A DNA stretch of 64,000 nucleotides from Leisingera daeponensis DSM 23529. GTDB taxonomy: Bacteria; Pseudomonadota; Alphaproteobacteria; Rhodobacterales; Rhodobacteraceae. The position numbers were made by a program, and so were the translations under genes. Below the pieces are notes generated by a model. That model was given only the letters and a program-made list of their open reading frames with translations, was not told the DNA's origin and did not search any database. Below, piece after piece: positions 46,172-55,029 of the stretch. Position 1 is the first letter of the stretch, and each line of letters begins with the position of its first letter. The stretch covers positions 2,753,725 through 2,817,724 of the forward strand of contig NZ_KI421500.1 in assembly GCF_000473145.1 (NCBI RefSeq), read 5' to 3'.

Positions 46172-47227
46172 TCAGTTCTGGCTGCCGAACCATTTGCGGT
46201 AGAGGGCGTCATAGCTGCCGTCCTCCTGCATCGCCAGCAGCGCCTGGTTGACCTCCTCCACCAGCGGTGAGCCGGCCGGGAACACCAGCCCGTAGTTTTC
46301 CCGCAGGAAAGGCTGGCCAACGGTGTAGCCGTAACGGTGGCCGCCTTGCTGGACGTAGTAATTCAGCACCGGCGCGTCAAAGACCACCGCCGTCACCTCG
46401 CCGCGCTCGAACCCTGCCAGCATATCCTCCAGTCCGGCATAGGCGGCATAATCGATTTCGCGCCGGTTCAGGAACCCGGCGGCGGTGGACCCCTCTATGG
46501 TGCCCACCGACTTGCCGTAAAGATCGTTCACCGAGTTCACCGAGCCGCTGATTGCCTCCACCGTCATCACCGCGGTGATCTTGGCGACGAAGACCGAGAC
46601 GATGAACAGAGAGGACACCACCAAGACCACGCCAAATACGCGGCCCACGGGGGTGCGCGGAACACGTTCCTCAAACCCGCCGTTCACCACCAGGTTCAGC
46701 GCCCACCAGAAGGAGGGGAACCAGGCCTCTTTCAAGGGGCGGTCGAAATAGGGCTGGGCGCGGCGCTCGAAGGCCCACATCAACATGCCGCCGCCGAACA
46801 AAAGCAGAAAGGCAATGCCGATGGCCGCGGCCAGGTCCCACGACAGCAGCGCCCGCAGCAGCGACGGCTGGCGGACGTCGTCTGCCTGCACCATGATCTG
46901 CAAACCGCTTTCGAAGATCGGCTGGCTGAAGTCCATCAACACCTCGCGCTTGGCGGTGATCGAGATGTTGGCGGCGGCCAGATCCGCCTCGCCGCTGCTG
47001 ACACCGCCCAGCATATCCGCAAAACTGTCCGTGCGGTTGATGCGGTAGTCCCAGTTCAGCCGTTCTGCCAAAAGATTGAGGAGCTCCAGCGAAAACCCGG
47101 TGTCGGCCCCGTCATCCAGCATCGAGAAGGGCGGCCGGGTGACGGTATTGACCGTCAGCACCTGCGCAGACAGCAGTTGCCCCCACAACAGGAAACAGGC
47201 GGCGGTGATCAGGCGGAGGTACAGCAC
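46172..47227 (-). CDS. Ionotropic-glutamate-receptor-like channel protein without a GYG filter
   Basis: About 351 residues: signal peptide, ligand-binding lobe S1 (about 24-118), M1 (132-154), pore-loop region (170-190), M2 (195-224), lobe S2 (226-351). S1 ends with the receptor motif [16 protein letters not shown], whose Arg94 corresponds to the carboxylate-binding Arg of iGluRs. S2 has GTIEGST (Ser247, Thr248) and FDAPVL (Asp284, the amine-binding acid). The pore reads [17 protein letters not shown] instead of TVGYGD, followed by PRTPVGR and TAVMTVE like eukaryotic receptors. Start is uncertain: GTG 47227 gives a clean signal peptide; TTG 47293 is possible. Confidence 0.85.
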   Translation of the reverse strand: MLYLRLITAACFLLWGQLLSAQVLTVNTVTRPPFSMLDDGADTGFSLELLNLLAERLNWDYRINRTDSFADMLGGVSSGEADLAAANISITAKREVLMDFSQPIFESGLQIMVQADDVRQPSLLRALLSWDLAAAIGIAFLLLFGGGMLMWAFERRAQPYFDRPLKEAWFPSFWWALNLVVNGGFEERVPRTPVGRVFGVVLVVSSLFIVSVFVAKITAVMTVEAISGSVNSVNDLYGKSVGTIEGSTAAGFLNRREIDYAAYAGLEDMLAGFERGEVTAVVFDAPVLNYYVQQGGHRYGYTVGQPFLRENYGLVFPAGSPLVEEVNQALLAMQEDGSYDALYRKWFGSQN

Positions 47228-47497
47228 TGGAACGCTCGGATGGGCCTCTGGAACGGTTTCAAAGTCCTTAGGCGGTTCGCCTTTTTCACGCAAGCGCCTT
47301 GGCGCGAACGGGTAAATGCCTGTGGCACAGGCGCAGACGGGCAGCAGCGCGGCCTGTTTCTGTTGGGCTCAGCCGGACGCGTGCCAGCATGGACTCCCAG
47401 CGCGGCGGCGGCTTCTGCTCCGCTTGCACTGGCGAGAATTGCGTAGTGTGCCGATCCGCGCTAGGCCTTTGACCAACGGAACATCAGGAGCCTTTCC

Positions 47498-48649
47498 ATG
47501 CCGCAAACCGACCCCGCCCGTCTGACCGCCGATCTGATCCGCTGCCCTTCGGTCACGCCGGAAGAAGGCGGCGCGCTGGTGCTGCTGGAACAGCTGCTAA
47601 GCGCGGCAGGCTTTGACTGCACCCGCACCGACCGCGGCGAAGTTTCCAACCTGTTTGCCCGCTGGGGCGCCAAGGGGCACGCCAAAACCTTCGGCTTCAA
47701 CGGCCATACCGATGTGGTGCCTCTGGGCGATGAGGCCGCATGGACCATGCCGCCCTTTGGCGCGGAGGAGAAAGACGGCTTCATGTACGGGCGCGGTGCC
47801 ACCGACATGAAATCGGGCGTTGCAGCCTTTGCCGCCGCTGCGGTGGATTTCGTCAAGGAGACACCGCCCGACGGCGCCATCATCCTGACCATCACCGGCG
47901 ACGAGGAAGGCGATGCGGAGGACGGAACCACCGCGCTGCTGGACTATATGGACCGCGAGGGCGAGAAGATGTCGGTCTGCCTGGTGGGCGAACCCACCTG
48001 CCCCGATGAGATGGGCGAGATGATCAAGATCGGCCGCCGCGGCTCGCTAACAGCCTGGTTCACGGTGACCGGCGTGCAGGGCCACTCCGCCTATCCCCAC
48101 CGCGCCAACAACCCGCTGAACGCAATGGCCCGGCTGATGGACCGTCTGGCCAGCCATGAGCTGGACCAGGGCACCGAGCATTTCGACGCATCCACCCTGG
48201 CGGTTGTTACCATCGACACCGGCAACACCGCCACCAACGTGATCCCGGCGCAGAGCCGTGCCACCGTGAATATCCGTTTCAATGATGCCCATAACGGCGC
48301 CAGCCTCACGGATTGGCTGCAGGATGAGGCGGACAAGGCAGCGGCGGAGTTCGGTGTGGAGATCACTGTACAGGTGAAAATCTCCGGCGAGAGCTTTATC
48401 ACGCCACCCGGTCCGCTGTCGGATCTGGTCGCTGAAACCGTTGAGGCGGAGACGGGCCGCAAGCCGGAATTGTCCACCACCGGCGGCACCTCGGACGCAC
48501 GGTTCGTAAAGAACCATTGCCCGGTGGTGGAGTTCGGGCTGGTGGGCAAGACGATGCACCAGGTCGATGAGCGGGTCGAAGTCGCGCAGATTCATCAGCT
48601 GAAGGCCATCTATACACGCATTCTGCAGGACTATTTTGCCAAGGTCTGA
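47498..48649 (+). CDS. dapE: Succinyl-diaminopimelate desuccinylase
   Basis: A 383-residue M20-family zinc hydrolase that removes succinate from N-succinyl-L,L-diaminopimelate. Metal ligands are in [12 protein letters not shown], the [10 protein letters not shown] box, catalytic Glu-Glu in [12 protein letters not shown], and GEPT. The dimerisation domain lies at about 175-295. ATG 47498 has a good AGGAG site. A small DUF2064 gene follows after 6 bases. Confidence 0.97.
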   Translation: MPQTDPARLTADLIRCPSVTPEEGGALVLLEQLLSAAGFDCTRTDRGEVSNLFARWGAKGHAKTFGFNGHTDVVPLGDEAAWTMPPFGAEEKDGFMYGRGATDMKSGVAAFAAAAVDFVKETPPDGAIILTITGDEEGDAEDGTTALLDYMDREGEKMSVCLVGEPTCPDEMGEMIKIGRRGSLTAWFTVTGVQGHSAYPHRANNPLNAMARLMDRLASHELDQGTEHFDASTLAVVTIDTGNTATNVIPAQSRATVNIRFNDAHNGASLTDWLQDEADKAAAEFGVEITVQVKISGESFITPPGPLSDLVAETVEAETGRKPELSTTGGTSDARFVKNHCPVVEFGLVGKTMHQVDERVEVAQIHQLKAIYTRILQDYFAKV

Positions 48650-48655
48650 CGTCAG

Positions 48656-49228
48656 GTGAAACGCACCCTGATCATCATGGTCAAGGAGCCACGTCCGGGG
48701 CGGGTGAAGACCCGCCTGGGCAAGGACATCGGCGTGATTCCAGCCACCTGGTGGTTCCGGCACCAATCCGCAAGGCTGATCCGGCGCCTGCGCGACCCGC
48801 GCTGGCAGACCGTGCTGGCGGTGGCGCCGGATACCGCAGTGTTTTCGAAGGCTTGGCCAGCTGATCTGCCCCGCCTGCCGCAGGGGGACGGCGATCTCGG
48901 CGCACGCATGAAGCGGATGCTTCGGGCTGCGCCCGGATCTGCATGCCTGATCGGCGCCGACATTCCCGGCATCACACGTGCCCATGTCGCCCGCGCTTTC
49001 TCAGCCTTGGGCCGCCACGATGCGGTCTTCGGTCCCGCGGCGGACGGCGGCTATTGGCTGGCGGGCGCCAAGCACCCCGCCCGCCTCCCCCGCGGCACGT
49101 TCGAAAACGTTCGCTGGTCCACGGAACATGCGCTGGCCGATACCCTGCGCACCCTGCCCGGCTGCCGCATCGCGCTGACGGATACCCTGCGGGACGTTGA
49201 CACCGCGGCTGACCTGCCGCGCCGCTGA
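48656..49228 (+). CDS. DUF2064 glycosyltransferase-like protein
   Basis: A 190-residue protein of the nucleotide-sugar transferase fold: KEPRPGRVKTRLGKDIG at the start (the KTRL motif of DUF2064), CLIGADIPGITRAHV in the middle and VFGPAADGGYWLAG. It starts with GTG at 48656, six bases after dapE, so it is probably cotranscribed. A few relatives act in arsenosugar synthesis, but that does not carry over here without the partner genes. Substrate unknown. Confidence 0.82.
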   Translation: MKRTLIIMVKEPRPGRVKTRLGKDIGVIPATWWFRHQSARLIRRLRDPRWQTVLAVAPDTAVFSKAWPADLPRLPQGDGDLGARMKRMLRAAPGSACLIGADIPGITRAHVARAFSALGRHDAVFGPAADGGYWLAGAKHPARLPRGTFENVRWSTEHALADTLRTLPGCRIALTDTLRDVDTAADLPRR

Positions 49229-49279
49229 CCGCGCATTTTTCTTCATGACGCCGCCCAGCCGCCGTGCTACGCGGGAAAC

Positions 49280-51553
49280 ATGAGCCGTATTCCCTCCAAG
49301 GCCGAAATCCTCGACTGGATCTCCGCCAACCCGACCCATACCTCCAAACGCGACATTGCCAAGGCCTTTGGCATCAAGGGTGCCGACCGCATCGACCTCA
49401 AGCGCATCCTCAAGGAGCTGGAGGCCGAGGGCCACTTGCAAAAGCGCAAGAAAACCTACCGCGACCCGGACCAGCTGCCGCCGGTGACGGTGCTGCAGGT
49501 GAAGGCGCCGAACGAGGACGGCGATCTGTATGGCCGGCCGCTGGAATGGCACGGCGAGGGCGTGGAACCGATCATCCTGATCCTGCCCAAAGCCTCGGAC
49601 CCGGCTCTGGGCGAAGGCGACAAGATCCTGGCCAAGCTGCAAGCGGTGCCGGATCAGGACCACAACTATGAGGCCCGGCTGATCCGCCGGATCGGCACCA
49701 GCGCGAAACGGGTGCTGGGCATCTTCCGCGCTGGGTCCGAGGGCGGGCGGATCGTGCCGATCGACAAAGCCGCATCATCCGAATGGATGGTGGCCCCGGA
49801 TGCCATCAATGGCGCCAAGGACGGGGAGCTGGTCGAGGCGGAACAGGCCGGGCCCAAGGGCCGCATGGGCCTGCCGCGCGCCCGCATCGTGGAACGGCTG
49901 GGCGACCCTGCAGCACCCAAGGCGGTGTCGCTGATCGCCATTCATCAGCATGGTATTCCAGATCATTTCCCCGACAAGGTGATGGCAGAGGCCGACGCGG
50001 CCAAGCCGATGGGCCTGAAGGGGCGCGAGGACCTGCGCGAGCTGCCGCTGGTCACCATCGACCCGGCCGATGCGCGCGACCATGACGACGCCTGCTTTGC
50101 CCACGCCGATGACGATCCCAAAAACCCCGGCGGCCATGTGATCTGGGTGGCGATTGCCGATGTGGCGGCCTATGTGCGTCCCGGGTCGGCGCTGGACCGC
50201 GAGGCGCGCAAGCGCGGCAACTCCAGCTATTTCCCCGACCGGGTGGTGCCGATGCTGCCGGACCGGCTGTCGGGCGATCTGTGCAGCCTGCACGAAGGCG
50301 TGCCGCGCGCCTGTCTAGCGGTGCGGATGCAGGTCGACGCCGAGGGCCACAAGATCGGGCACAAGTTCGTGCGCGGGCTGATGCGCTCCGTGGCCTCGCT
50401 GAATTATGCCGAGGTGCAGGACGCGCAGGACGGCAGTCCGAACGAAAAGACCGCGCCGCTGCTGGAAGATGTGATCAAGCCGCTGTTTGCTGCATATAAG
50501 GCTCTAACAAAGGCAAGAGCCGCACGCGAACCGCTGAATCTGGATCTGCCCGAGCGCAAGATCGTGCTGGATGACGACGGCCATGTCACCTCGGTCGCCT
50601 TCCGCGACCGGCTGGACGCGCACAAGCTGATCGAGGAGTTCATGATCCTCGCCAATGTCTCCGCAGCGGAGACACTGATCCAGAAACGCTCGCCGCTGCT
50701 GTTCCGGGTGCATGAGGAACCGGCACCCGAGAAGCTGGAGGCGCTGCGCGAAACCGCGCGCGCGGCCGGGCTCAACCTGGCAAAGGGCCAGGTGCTGCAG
50801 ACCCGGCATCTGAATGCGCTGCTCAATCACGCGGCGGGCACGGATGATGCGGAGCTGATCAACATCTCCACCCTGCGCTCGATGCAGCAGGCCTATTACA
50901 ACCCGGAGAATTTCGGCCACTTCGGCCTGGCGCTGCGCAACTACGCGCATTTCACCTCGCCGATCCGCCGCTACGCGGACCTGATCGTGCACCGCTCGCT
51001 GATCTCGGCGCATGGCTGGGGCAATGACGGGCTGGCGGAGGAGGAGATCGAGCGGCTGGAAGAAACCGCCAACCATATCTCCGACACCGAGAGGCGGTCG
51101 ATGATTGCGGAGCGGGACACCACCGACCGCTACCTCGCCTCCTACCTCAGCGAGCGGGTCGGCAATGAGTTCGAAGGCCGGATCAGCGGCATCGCCCGTT
51201 TCGGCGCCTTTGTGAAGCTGGACGAAACCGGCGCCGACGGGCTGGTGCCGGTGCGTTCGATCGGTCGGGAGTTCTTTCATTTCGACCCGCAGGCCGGCAC
51301 GCTGACCGGTTCGGACACCGGTTTTACCCTGGCCATAGGCCAGCGGGTCACGGTGCGGCTGACCCAGGCGGCGCCGGTGACCGGCGGGCTGGAGCTGGAA
51401 CTGCTGGCGCTGGAGAATGCGCCGATGCCAGCCGGAGGCGGCCAGCGCGGCCGCCGCAGCCCGGCAGGCCGGACCGTCAAGCGCAAGGCGGCAAAGTCCA
51501 AACACAAGACCGCCAAAGTGAAACGCAAGGTGGAACGCAAACGGCCGAAATAA
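49280..51553 (+). CDS. rnr: Ribonuclease R
   Basis: A 757-residue 3'-5' exoribonuclease of the RNB family, degrading structured RNA. N-terminal winged helix (1-70), cold-shock-like domains, RNB core (about 255-590) with the four-Asp site DPADARDHDDACFA, and a C-terminal S1 domain (about 625-710) beginning GNEFEGRISGIARFGAFV. A Lys/Arg tail of about 35 residues follows, as usual for RNase R. ATG 49280. Not in an operon with smpB or rlmB here. Confidence 0.96.
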   Translation: MSRIPSKAEILDWISANPTHTSKRDIAKAFGIKGADRIDLKRILKELEAEGHLQKRKKTYRDPDQLPPVTVLQVKAPNEDGDLYGRPLEWHGEGVEPIILILPKASDPALGEGDKILAKLQAVPDQDHNYEARLIRRIGTSAKRVLGIFRAGSEGGRIVPIDKAASSEWMVAPDAINGAKDGELVEAEQAGPKGRMGLPRARIVERLGDPAAPKAVSLIAIHQHGIPDHFPDKVMAEADAAKPMGLKGREDLRELPLVTIDPADARDHDDACFAHADDDPKNPGGHVIWVAIADVAAYVRPGSALDREARKRGNSSYFPDRVVPMLPDRLSGDLCSLHEGVPRACLAVRMQVDAEGHKIGHKFVRGLMRSVASLNYAEVQDAQDGSPNEKTAPLLEDVIKPLFAAYKALTKARAAREPLNLDLPERKIVLDDDGHVTSVAFRDRLDAHKLIEEFMILANVSAAETLIQKRSPLLFRVHEEPAPEKLEALRETARAAGLNLAKGQVLQTRHLNALLNHAAGTDDAELINISTLRSMQQAYYNPENFGHFGLALRNYAHFTSPIRRYADLIVHRSLISAHGWGNDGLAEEEIERLEETANHISDTERRSMIAERDTTDRYLASYLSERVGNEFEGRISGIARFGAFVKLDETGADGLVPVRSIGREFFHFDPQAGTLTGSDTGFTLAIGQRVTVRLTQAAPVTGGLELELLALENAPMPAGGGQRGRRSPAGRTVKRKAAKSKHKTAKVKRKVERKRPK

Positions 51554-51557
51554 GCGG

Positions 51558-51575
51558 CTGTCCCCGTGGGGACAG
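51558..51575. terminator. Short hairpin between rnr and the DUF1801 gene
   Basis: CTGTCCCC-GT-GGGGACAG, 8-bp stem with a 2-base spacer, immediately after the rnr stop and before the convergent gene's end. No T-tract follows, so termination is uncertain. Confidence 0.35.
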
Positions 51576-51587
51576 TCCGCAACTTTG

Positions 51588-52010
51588 TCAGGCCGGGATC
51601 TCCAGCGGCGGCCGGATACGGTAGGTCAGCGCCCGCTTGATCAGCCAGCCGTGGCGGACCGGCTCTACCTCCCGCGGGTCGTTGAATAGAACCGCACGGG
51701 TGCCCTCGAACCGGTCCCAGGCGGGGAAGGCCGCGGCAAATTCCGGGATCAGCCGGCTTTGGCAATGCACAAACAGGGCAAAACGCGCGCCCTTAGGTAT
51801 GCCCAGCCGGATCGTGGAACCAGTCCTGCTCTCGGGCGTGAGGTAAGACGGCTGGCCCCAGCGCAGGGCCTCCTCGATGCGCCCGGCCTCCGGCGTTTGC
51901 GCGGCAGTGTCAAAGATCAGCTGGCGCAGTGCCAGCAGGCCTGCCCGGTCCTGCCTGTCCGGCACATCGAATGCAGCCTCAATATCGGGGCTGGCGAACG
52001 GCGGGATCAT
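51588..52010 (-). CDS. DUF1801 domain protein
   Basis: A 140-residue protein of the YdhG/DUF1801 fold: LLALRQLIFDTA, ALRWGQPSYLTPES and the later FALFVHCQSRLIPEF. It overlaps the GST gene by 4 bases (ATGA), so the two are translated together. DUF1801 proteins are uncharacterised; one group resembles iron-chaperone frataxin-like folds. Not assigned a function. Confidence 0.82.
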   Translation of the reverse strand: MIPPFASPDIEAAFDVPDRQDRAGLLALRQLIFDTAAQTPEAGRIEEALRWGQPSYLTPESRTGSTIRLGIPKGARFALFVHCQSRLIPEFAAAFPAWDRFEGTRAVLFNDPREVEPVRHGWLIKRALTYRIRPPLEIPA

Positions 52011-52705
52011 GGCAAAGGCACCGCTTCAAACACGCGGTTAACATAGGGCTTGAGCACCGCATCGTCGAGAATGCGGGCCACCAGGGCTGTCCGGACCGGG
52101 GTCGTCCCCATTGCCTGCAGCATTGAGGCGACACTGAAATCGGCACTGGAAATCTGTGAACCAAACAGGAAGTCCTGCCCTTTCAGCAGAGCAGCGATGG
52201 CCGTCAGGTCCTGGTCCGCGCGTTGGTACCGCTCATCCTCGCTGAACCGCGCAGTGCCCTGAAACATCAGCCCCTTGTGAACGGAGCGGCGGATCGCACC
52301 GGTAACGGGCCGGCGGATCAGCGCGGGGATTTCCTGGAAGTACTTGTCGCGGATCACAGGCCAAACCGCGTCATTGTCCCAGCGGTCGCGCACAACGTGG
52401 AAGTAGAGCGTATCTTCTGCCATCCGGATCAGCATCTGCCCCTGCGCCCGGTCCCGCGAACCGAGGGCGGCGTCAAAGTCGGTGCCCTGCTGCTCCAGCC
52501 AGGCGCGGATGGCGCTGCTGTCCGGCACCAGCCCGCCGGGGGTGCGCAGCACCGGCAGCTTGCGGTGCGGCATCCCGCTGGGGTTGTTCAGGTCTTCGCG
52601 TGTCCAGCTTTGGCCGGAAAAGGCCAGCAACAGAGCCGCTTTGACGCAAAACGGGCTGAGGCTGAAGACGGCGCCGTTGCGGGGATAGGTCAGTAGGGTC
52701 AGCAT
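52007..52705 (-). CDS. Glutathione S-transferase family protein
   Basis: A 232-residue protein with a thioredoxin-like N-terminal domain (FSLSPFCVKAALLLAFSG, then HRKLPVLRTPGG, and PDSSAIRAWL as the gamma-glutamyl-binding Ser) and an all-helical C-terminal domain ending SSADFSVASMLQAMG. It resembles the Faxc/Tom37-type GST branch. It is the first gene of a pair with the DUF1801 gene and divergent from a WYL-type regulator that may control it. Confidence 0.87.
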   Translation of the reverse strand: MLTLLTYPRNGAVFSLSPFCVKAALLLAFSGQSWTREDLNNPSGMPHRKLPVLRTPGGLVPDSSAIRAWLEQQGTDFDAALGSRDRAQGQMLIRMAEDTLYFHVVRDRWDNDAVWPVIRDKYFQEIPALIRRPVTGAIRRSVHKGLMFQGTARFSEDERYQRADQDLTAIAALLKGQDFLFGSQISSADFSVASMLQAMGTTPVRTALVARILDDAVLKPYVNRVFEAVPLP

Positions 52706-52750
52706 GGGGGGCTCCTGTCGTTTCGGGTTGGCGGCAGATTAGATCCCCAT

Positions 52751-52769
52751 GGTGACAAAAACTGTCATC
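52751..52769. promoter_or_regulatory. Inverted repeat between the GST gene and the WYL regulator
   Basis: GGTGACA-AAAAC-TGTCATC; six of seven arm positions pair, with a perfect TGACA/TGTCA core spaced by 5 bases. It is centred 30 bases before the regulator start and 54 from the GST start: a good place for a shared operator. Confidence 0.5.
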
Positions 52770-52789
52770 AGGCGTAGAGAGAATAGGTT

Positions 52790-53503
52790 ATGTCCCGAAC
52801 CCACCGTCTCTTTCAGCTGATGCAGGCCCTGCGCCTGGGGCCCGGCCCGCATACCGCGGCGGAGCTGGGCCGCGACCTGGGCGTCTCGGCCCGCAGTATT
52901 CACCGCGACATAGCCACGCTGCGCGAGATGGGGGCGGTGATTGATGGCGAGGCGGGCTATGGCTTTACCCTGATCGAGGACAACGCGCTGCCGCCGATGG
53001 GCTTTCGCGACACTGAGCTGGAGGCGCTGGTGCTGGGCCTGCGCGAGGTGGAGCTGATCGGCGATCCGGAACTGGCCACCGCGGCCTCCGAAGCCCTGCG
53101 CAAGCTGCAGGCGCGGCTGCCGCCGCGGCAGGCCCACCGGCTCCGCCATGCGGTGCTGGCGCCCTACCGGTTCGATCGCCCGGTGCCGCCGGCCATCTCG
53201 GCGCAGGACCTGCGGCAGGCAGCCTGGGACGAGGTGGAAGTGCGCTTTGGCTATACCGACGGCCATGGCGCGGTGACAGAGCGGCAGGTGAAACCCCTGA
53301 GCGTTGTCTACTTTGACCGCTCCACAGTGCTGATTGCCTGGTGCGGCCTGCGCGATGCGGTGCGGGTGTTCCGGCTCGACCGGATGCGGGGGCTGGAAGT
53401 GACGGAGCGGAGCTTCCGCCCGCACCGGGTGCCGATGCTGCGCGATGCCCTGGAGCAAATGCGCGAGGAGCGGCAGGCGGCGGCCCGCACATGCAAGGAC
53501 TGA
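52790..53503 (+). CDS. YafY-type transcription regulator with WYL domain
   Basis: A 237-residue regulator: N-terminal DeoR-like winged helix (RLFQLMQALRLGPGPHTAAELGRDLGVSARSIHRDIATL, in two helices) and a WYL domain (about 140-220) with VYFDRSTVLIAWCGLRDAVR. WYL domains bind nucleic acid or nucleotide-like ligands. Divergent from the GST/DUF1801 pair, which it probably represses or activates. Confidence 0.9.
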   Translation: MSRTHRLFQLMQALRLGPGPHTAAELGRDLGVSARSIHRDIATLREMGAVIDGEAGYGFTLIEDNALPPMGFRDTELEALVLGLREVELIGDPELATAASEALRKLQARLPPRQAHRLRHAVLAPYRFDRPVPPAISAQDLRQAAWDEVEVRFGYTDGHGAVTERQVKPLSVVYFDRSTVLIAWCGLRDAVRVFRLDRMRGLEVTERSFRPHRVPMLRDALEQMREERQAAARTCKD

Positions 53504-53565
53504 CCTCTTTACCCAGGCTGCGCCGCCGTTAGACTGGCGGGGAGCAGTGTATAAAGAGGTGCATC

Positions 53566-54897
53566 ATGCGCAGATGGGTTGCGGCGTCCCTGGTGGCAGG
53601 CGGGGCCATGGCGGCACAGGCCGCAGCGGACGATTCCCTGAGGCCCGCCCAGCGGCCGGAAGCGGCCAGGCAGGACCAGCAAAATGACAGCTATCAGCTT
53701 GCGTCCGCCGCCACGGATTTACGGCCCGCAGCGCGGCCTGCGGCCTTGAAACAGGCCGAACCGCAGCCGGCGGCGGCTGAGCTGAATTTCCAAGGCTGGA
53801 TCCAGGGGTTTCGCGACCGCGCCCTGGCCCAGGGCATCAGAGCGCCGGTTCTGGACAGCGCCTTTGCCGGGGTCAGCTATGATCCGGAAGTGATCCGCCG
53901 CGACCGTAACCAGTCCGAGTTCACCAAGACGATCTGGGAATACCTGGACAGCGCGGCCTCGGAGCTGCGGGTGAAAAACGGCAAGGCGGCGGTGCGGGAG
54001 CACCAGGCGCGGCTGGATCAGATCGAGGCCAAGTATGGTGTCGAAAAGGAAATCGTGGTGGCGGTCTGGGGGCTGGAGAGCAGCTATGGCACCTTCCGCG
54101 GCAAGATGGATGTGATCCGCTCGCTGGCGACCCTCGCCTTTGACGGGCGGCGCGGCGCGTTTTTCGAGGGCCAGCTGGTGGCGGCGCTGAAGATCCTTCA
54201 GGCAGGCGACGTTGCCGCCCGCAAGATGACCGGCAGCTGGGCCGGTGCCATGGGGCACACACAGTTCATCCCGACGTCTTATCTGGATTACGCGGTGGAC
54301 TTCACCGGGGACGGCAAGCGCGACATCTGGTCGGACAACCCATCGGATGCGCTGGCCTCAACCGCGGCTTACCTCAAGCAGTTCGGCTGGGAGAAAGGGC
54401 AGCCCTGGGGGGTGGAAGTGGCGCTTCCCAAGGGGTTTGACTACACCTTGGCCGACCGGGACATCGAAAAGATGCCGTCGGAATGGGCAGCCCTTGGCAT
54501 CACGGATCTGGACGGGCGCGCGGTCACGGATCACGGGAAGGCCTCGATCCTGCTGCCGGCGGGCAGTGCGGGCGCCGCGTTCATGATCTTCCAGAATTTC
54601 GCCGTGCTGGAGCGTTACAACACGGCGGATGCCTATGTGATCGGGGTCGGGCATCTGGCCGACCGGATCAAAGGCGGCGCGCCGATCCGGGGCGATTGGC
54701 CGCGCAGCGACCGGGCGCTGACCCGGTCGGAGCGGGAGGAATTGCAGCAGCGGCTGACCGCTGCCGGCTTCGATACCGAGGGAGTCGACGGCCGGATCGG
54801 GCCCAAGACAATTGGCGCGGTGCGGGCCTATCAGGTTGCCAATGGATTGACTGCGGACGGGTATGCTTCGCCCCGGCTGTTGCAGCGGCTGCGGTAA
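53566..54897 (+). CDS. Lytic murein transglycosylase (MltB-like) with peptidoglycan-binding domain
   Basis: A 443-residue periplasmic enzyme: signal peptide of about 21 residues, a Pro/Ala/Gln-rich linker, an SLT_2 domain (about 70-370) with catalytic Glu in VWGLESSYG and the substrate stretch GHTQFIPTSYLDYAVDFTGDGKRDIW split across strands, then a C-terminal PG_binding_1 domain (about 385-440). It cleaves the MurNAc-GlcNAc bond to 1,6-anhydro ends. ATG 53566 lies behind AAAGAGG. Confidence 0.94.
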   Translation: MRRWVAASLVAGGAMAAQAAADDSLRPAQRPEAARQDQQNDSYQLASAATDLRPAARPAALKQAEPQPAAAELNFQGWIQGFRDRALAQGIRAPVLDSAFAGVSYDPEVIRRDRNQSEFTKTIWEYLDSAASELRVKNGKAAVREHQARLDQIEAKYGVEKEIVVAVWGLESSYGTFRGKMDVIRSLATLAFDGRRGAFFEGQLVAALKILQAGDVAARKMTGSWAGAMGHTQFIPTSYLDYAVDFTGDGKRDIWSDNPSDALASTAAYLKQFGWEKGQPWGVEVALPKGFDYTLADRDIEKMPSEWAALGITDLDGRAVTDHGKASILLPAGSAGAAFMIFQNFAVLERYNTADAYVIGVGHLADRIKGGAPIRGDWPRSDRALTRSEREELQQRLTAAGFDTEGVDGRIGPKTIGAVRAYQVANGLTADGYASPRLLQRLR

Positions 54898-54904
54898 GGG
54901 GGGC

Positions 54905-54972
54905 GCGGAGGGGGCCAGCCCCCTCTTGGCCTGACGGCCAATTCACCCCCGGGATATTTTCAGCCAGATGAA
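54905..54972 (+). repeat. Dispersed intergenic repeat, single-core copy
   Basis: Hairpin GAGGGGGC-CA-GCCCCCTC (54908-54925), hairpin TTGGCC-TGAC-GGCCAA (54926-54941), spacer TTCACCCCC, then core GGGATATT-TTCA-GCCAGATGAA (54951-54972), directly after the transglycosylase stop. Confidence 0.87.
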
Positions 54973-54978
54973 CAAGGG

Positions 54979-55004
54979 AAAGGCCCCGCTTGGCGGGGCC
55001 TTTT
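54979..55004. terminator. Bidirectional terminator between the transglycosylase and the ABC permease gene
   Basis: AAGGCCCCGC / GCGGGGCCTT, 10-bp perfect stem with a 3-base loop, T-runs on both strands. Confidence 0.92.
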
Positions 55005-55029
55005 GTGTTTTGGGGCCGGTGCTTGACGG

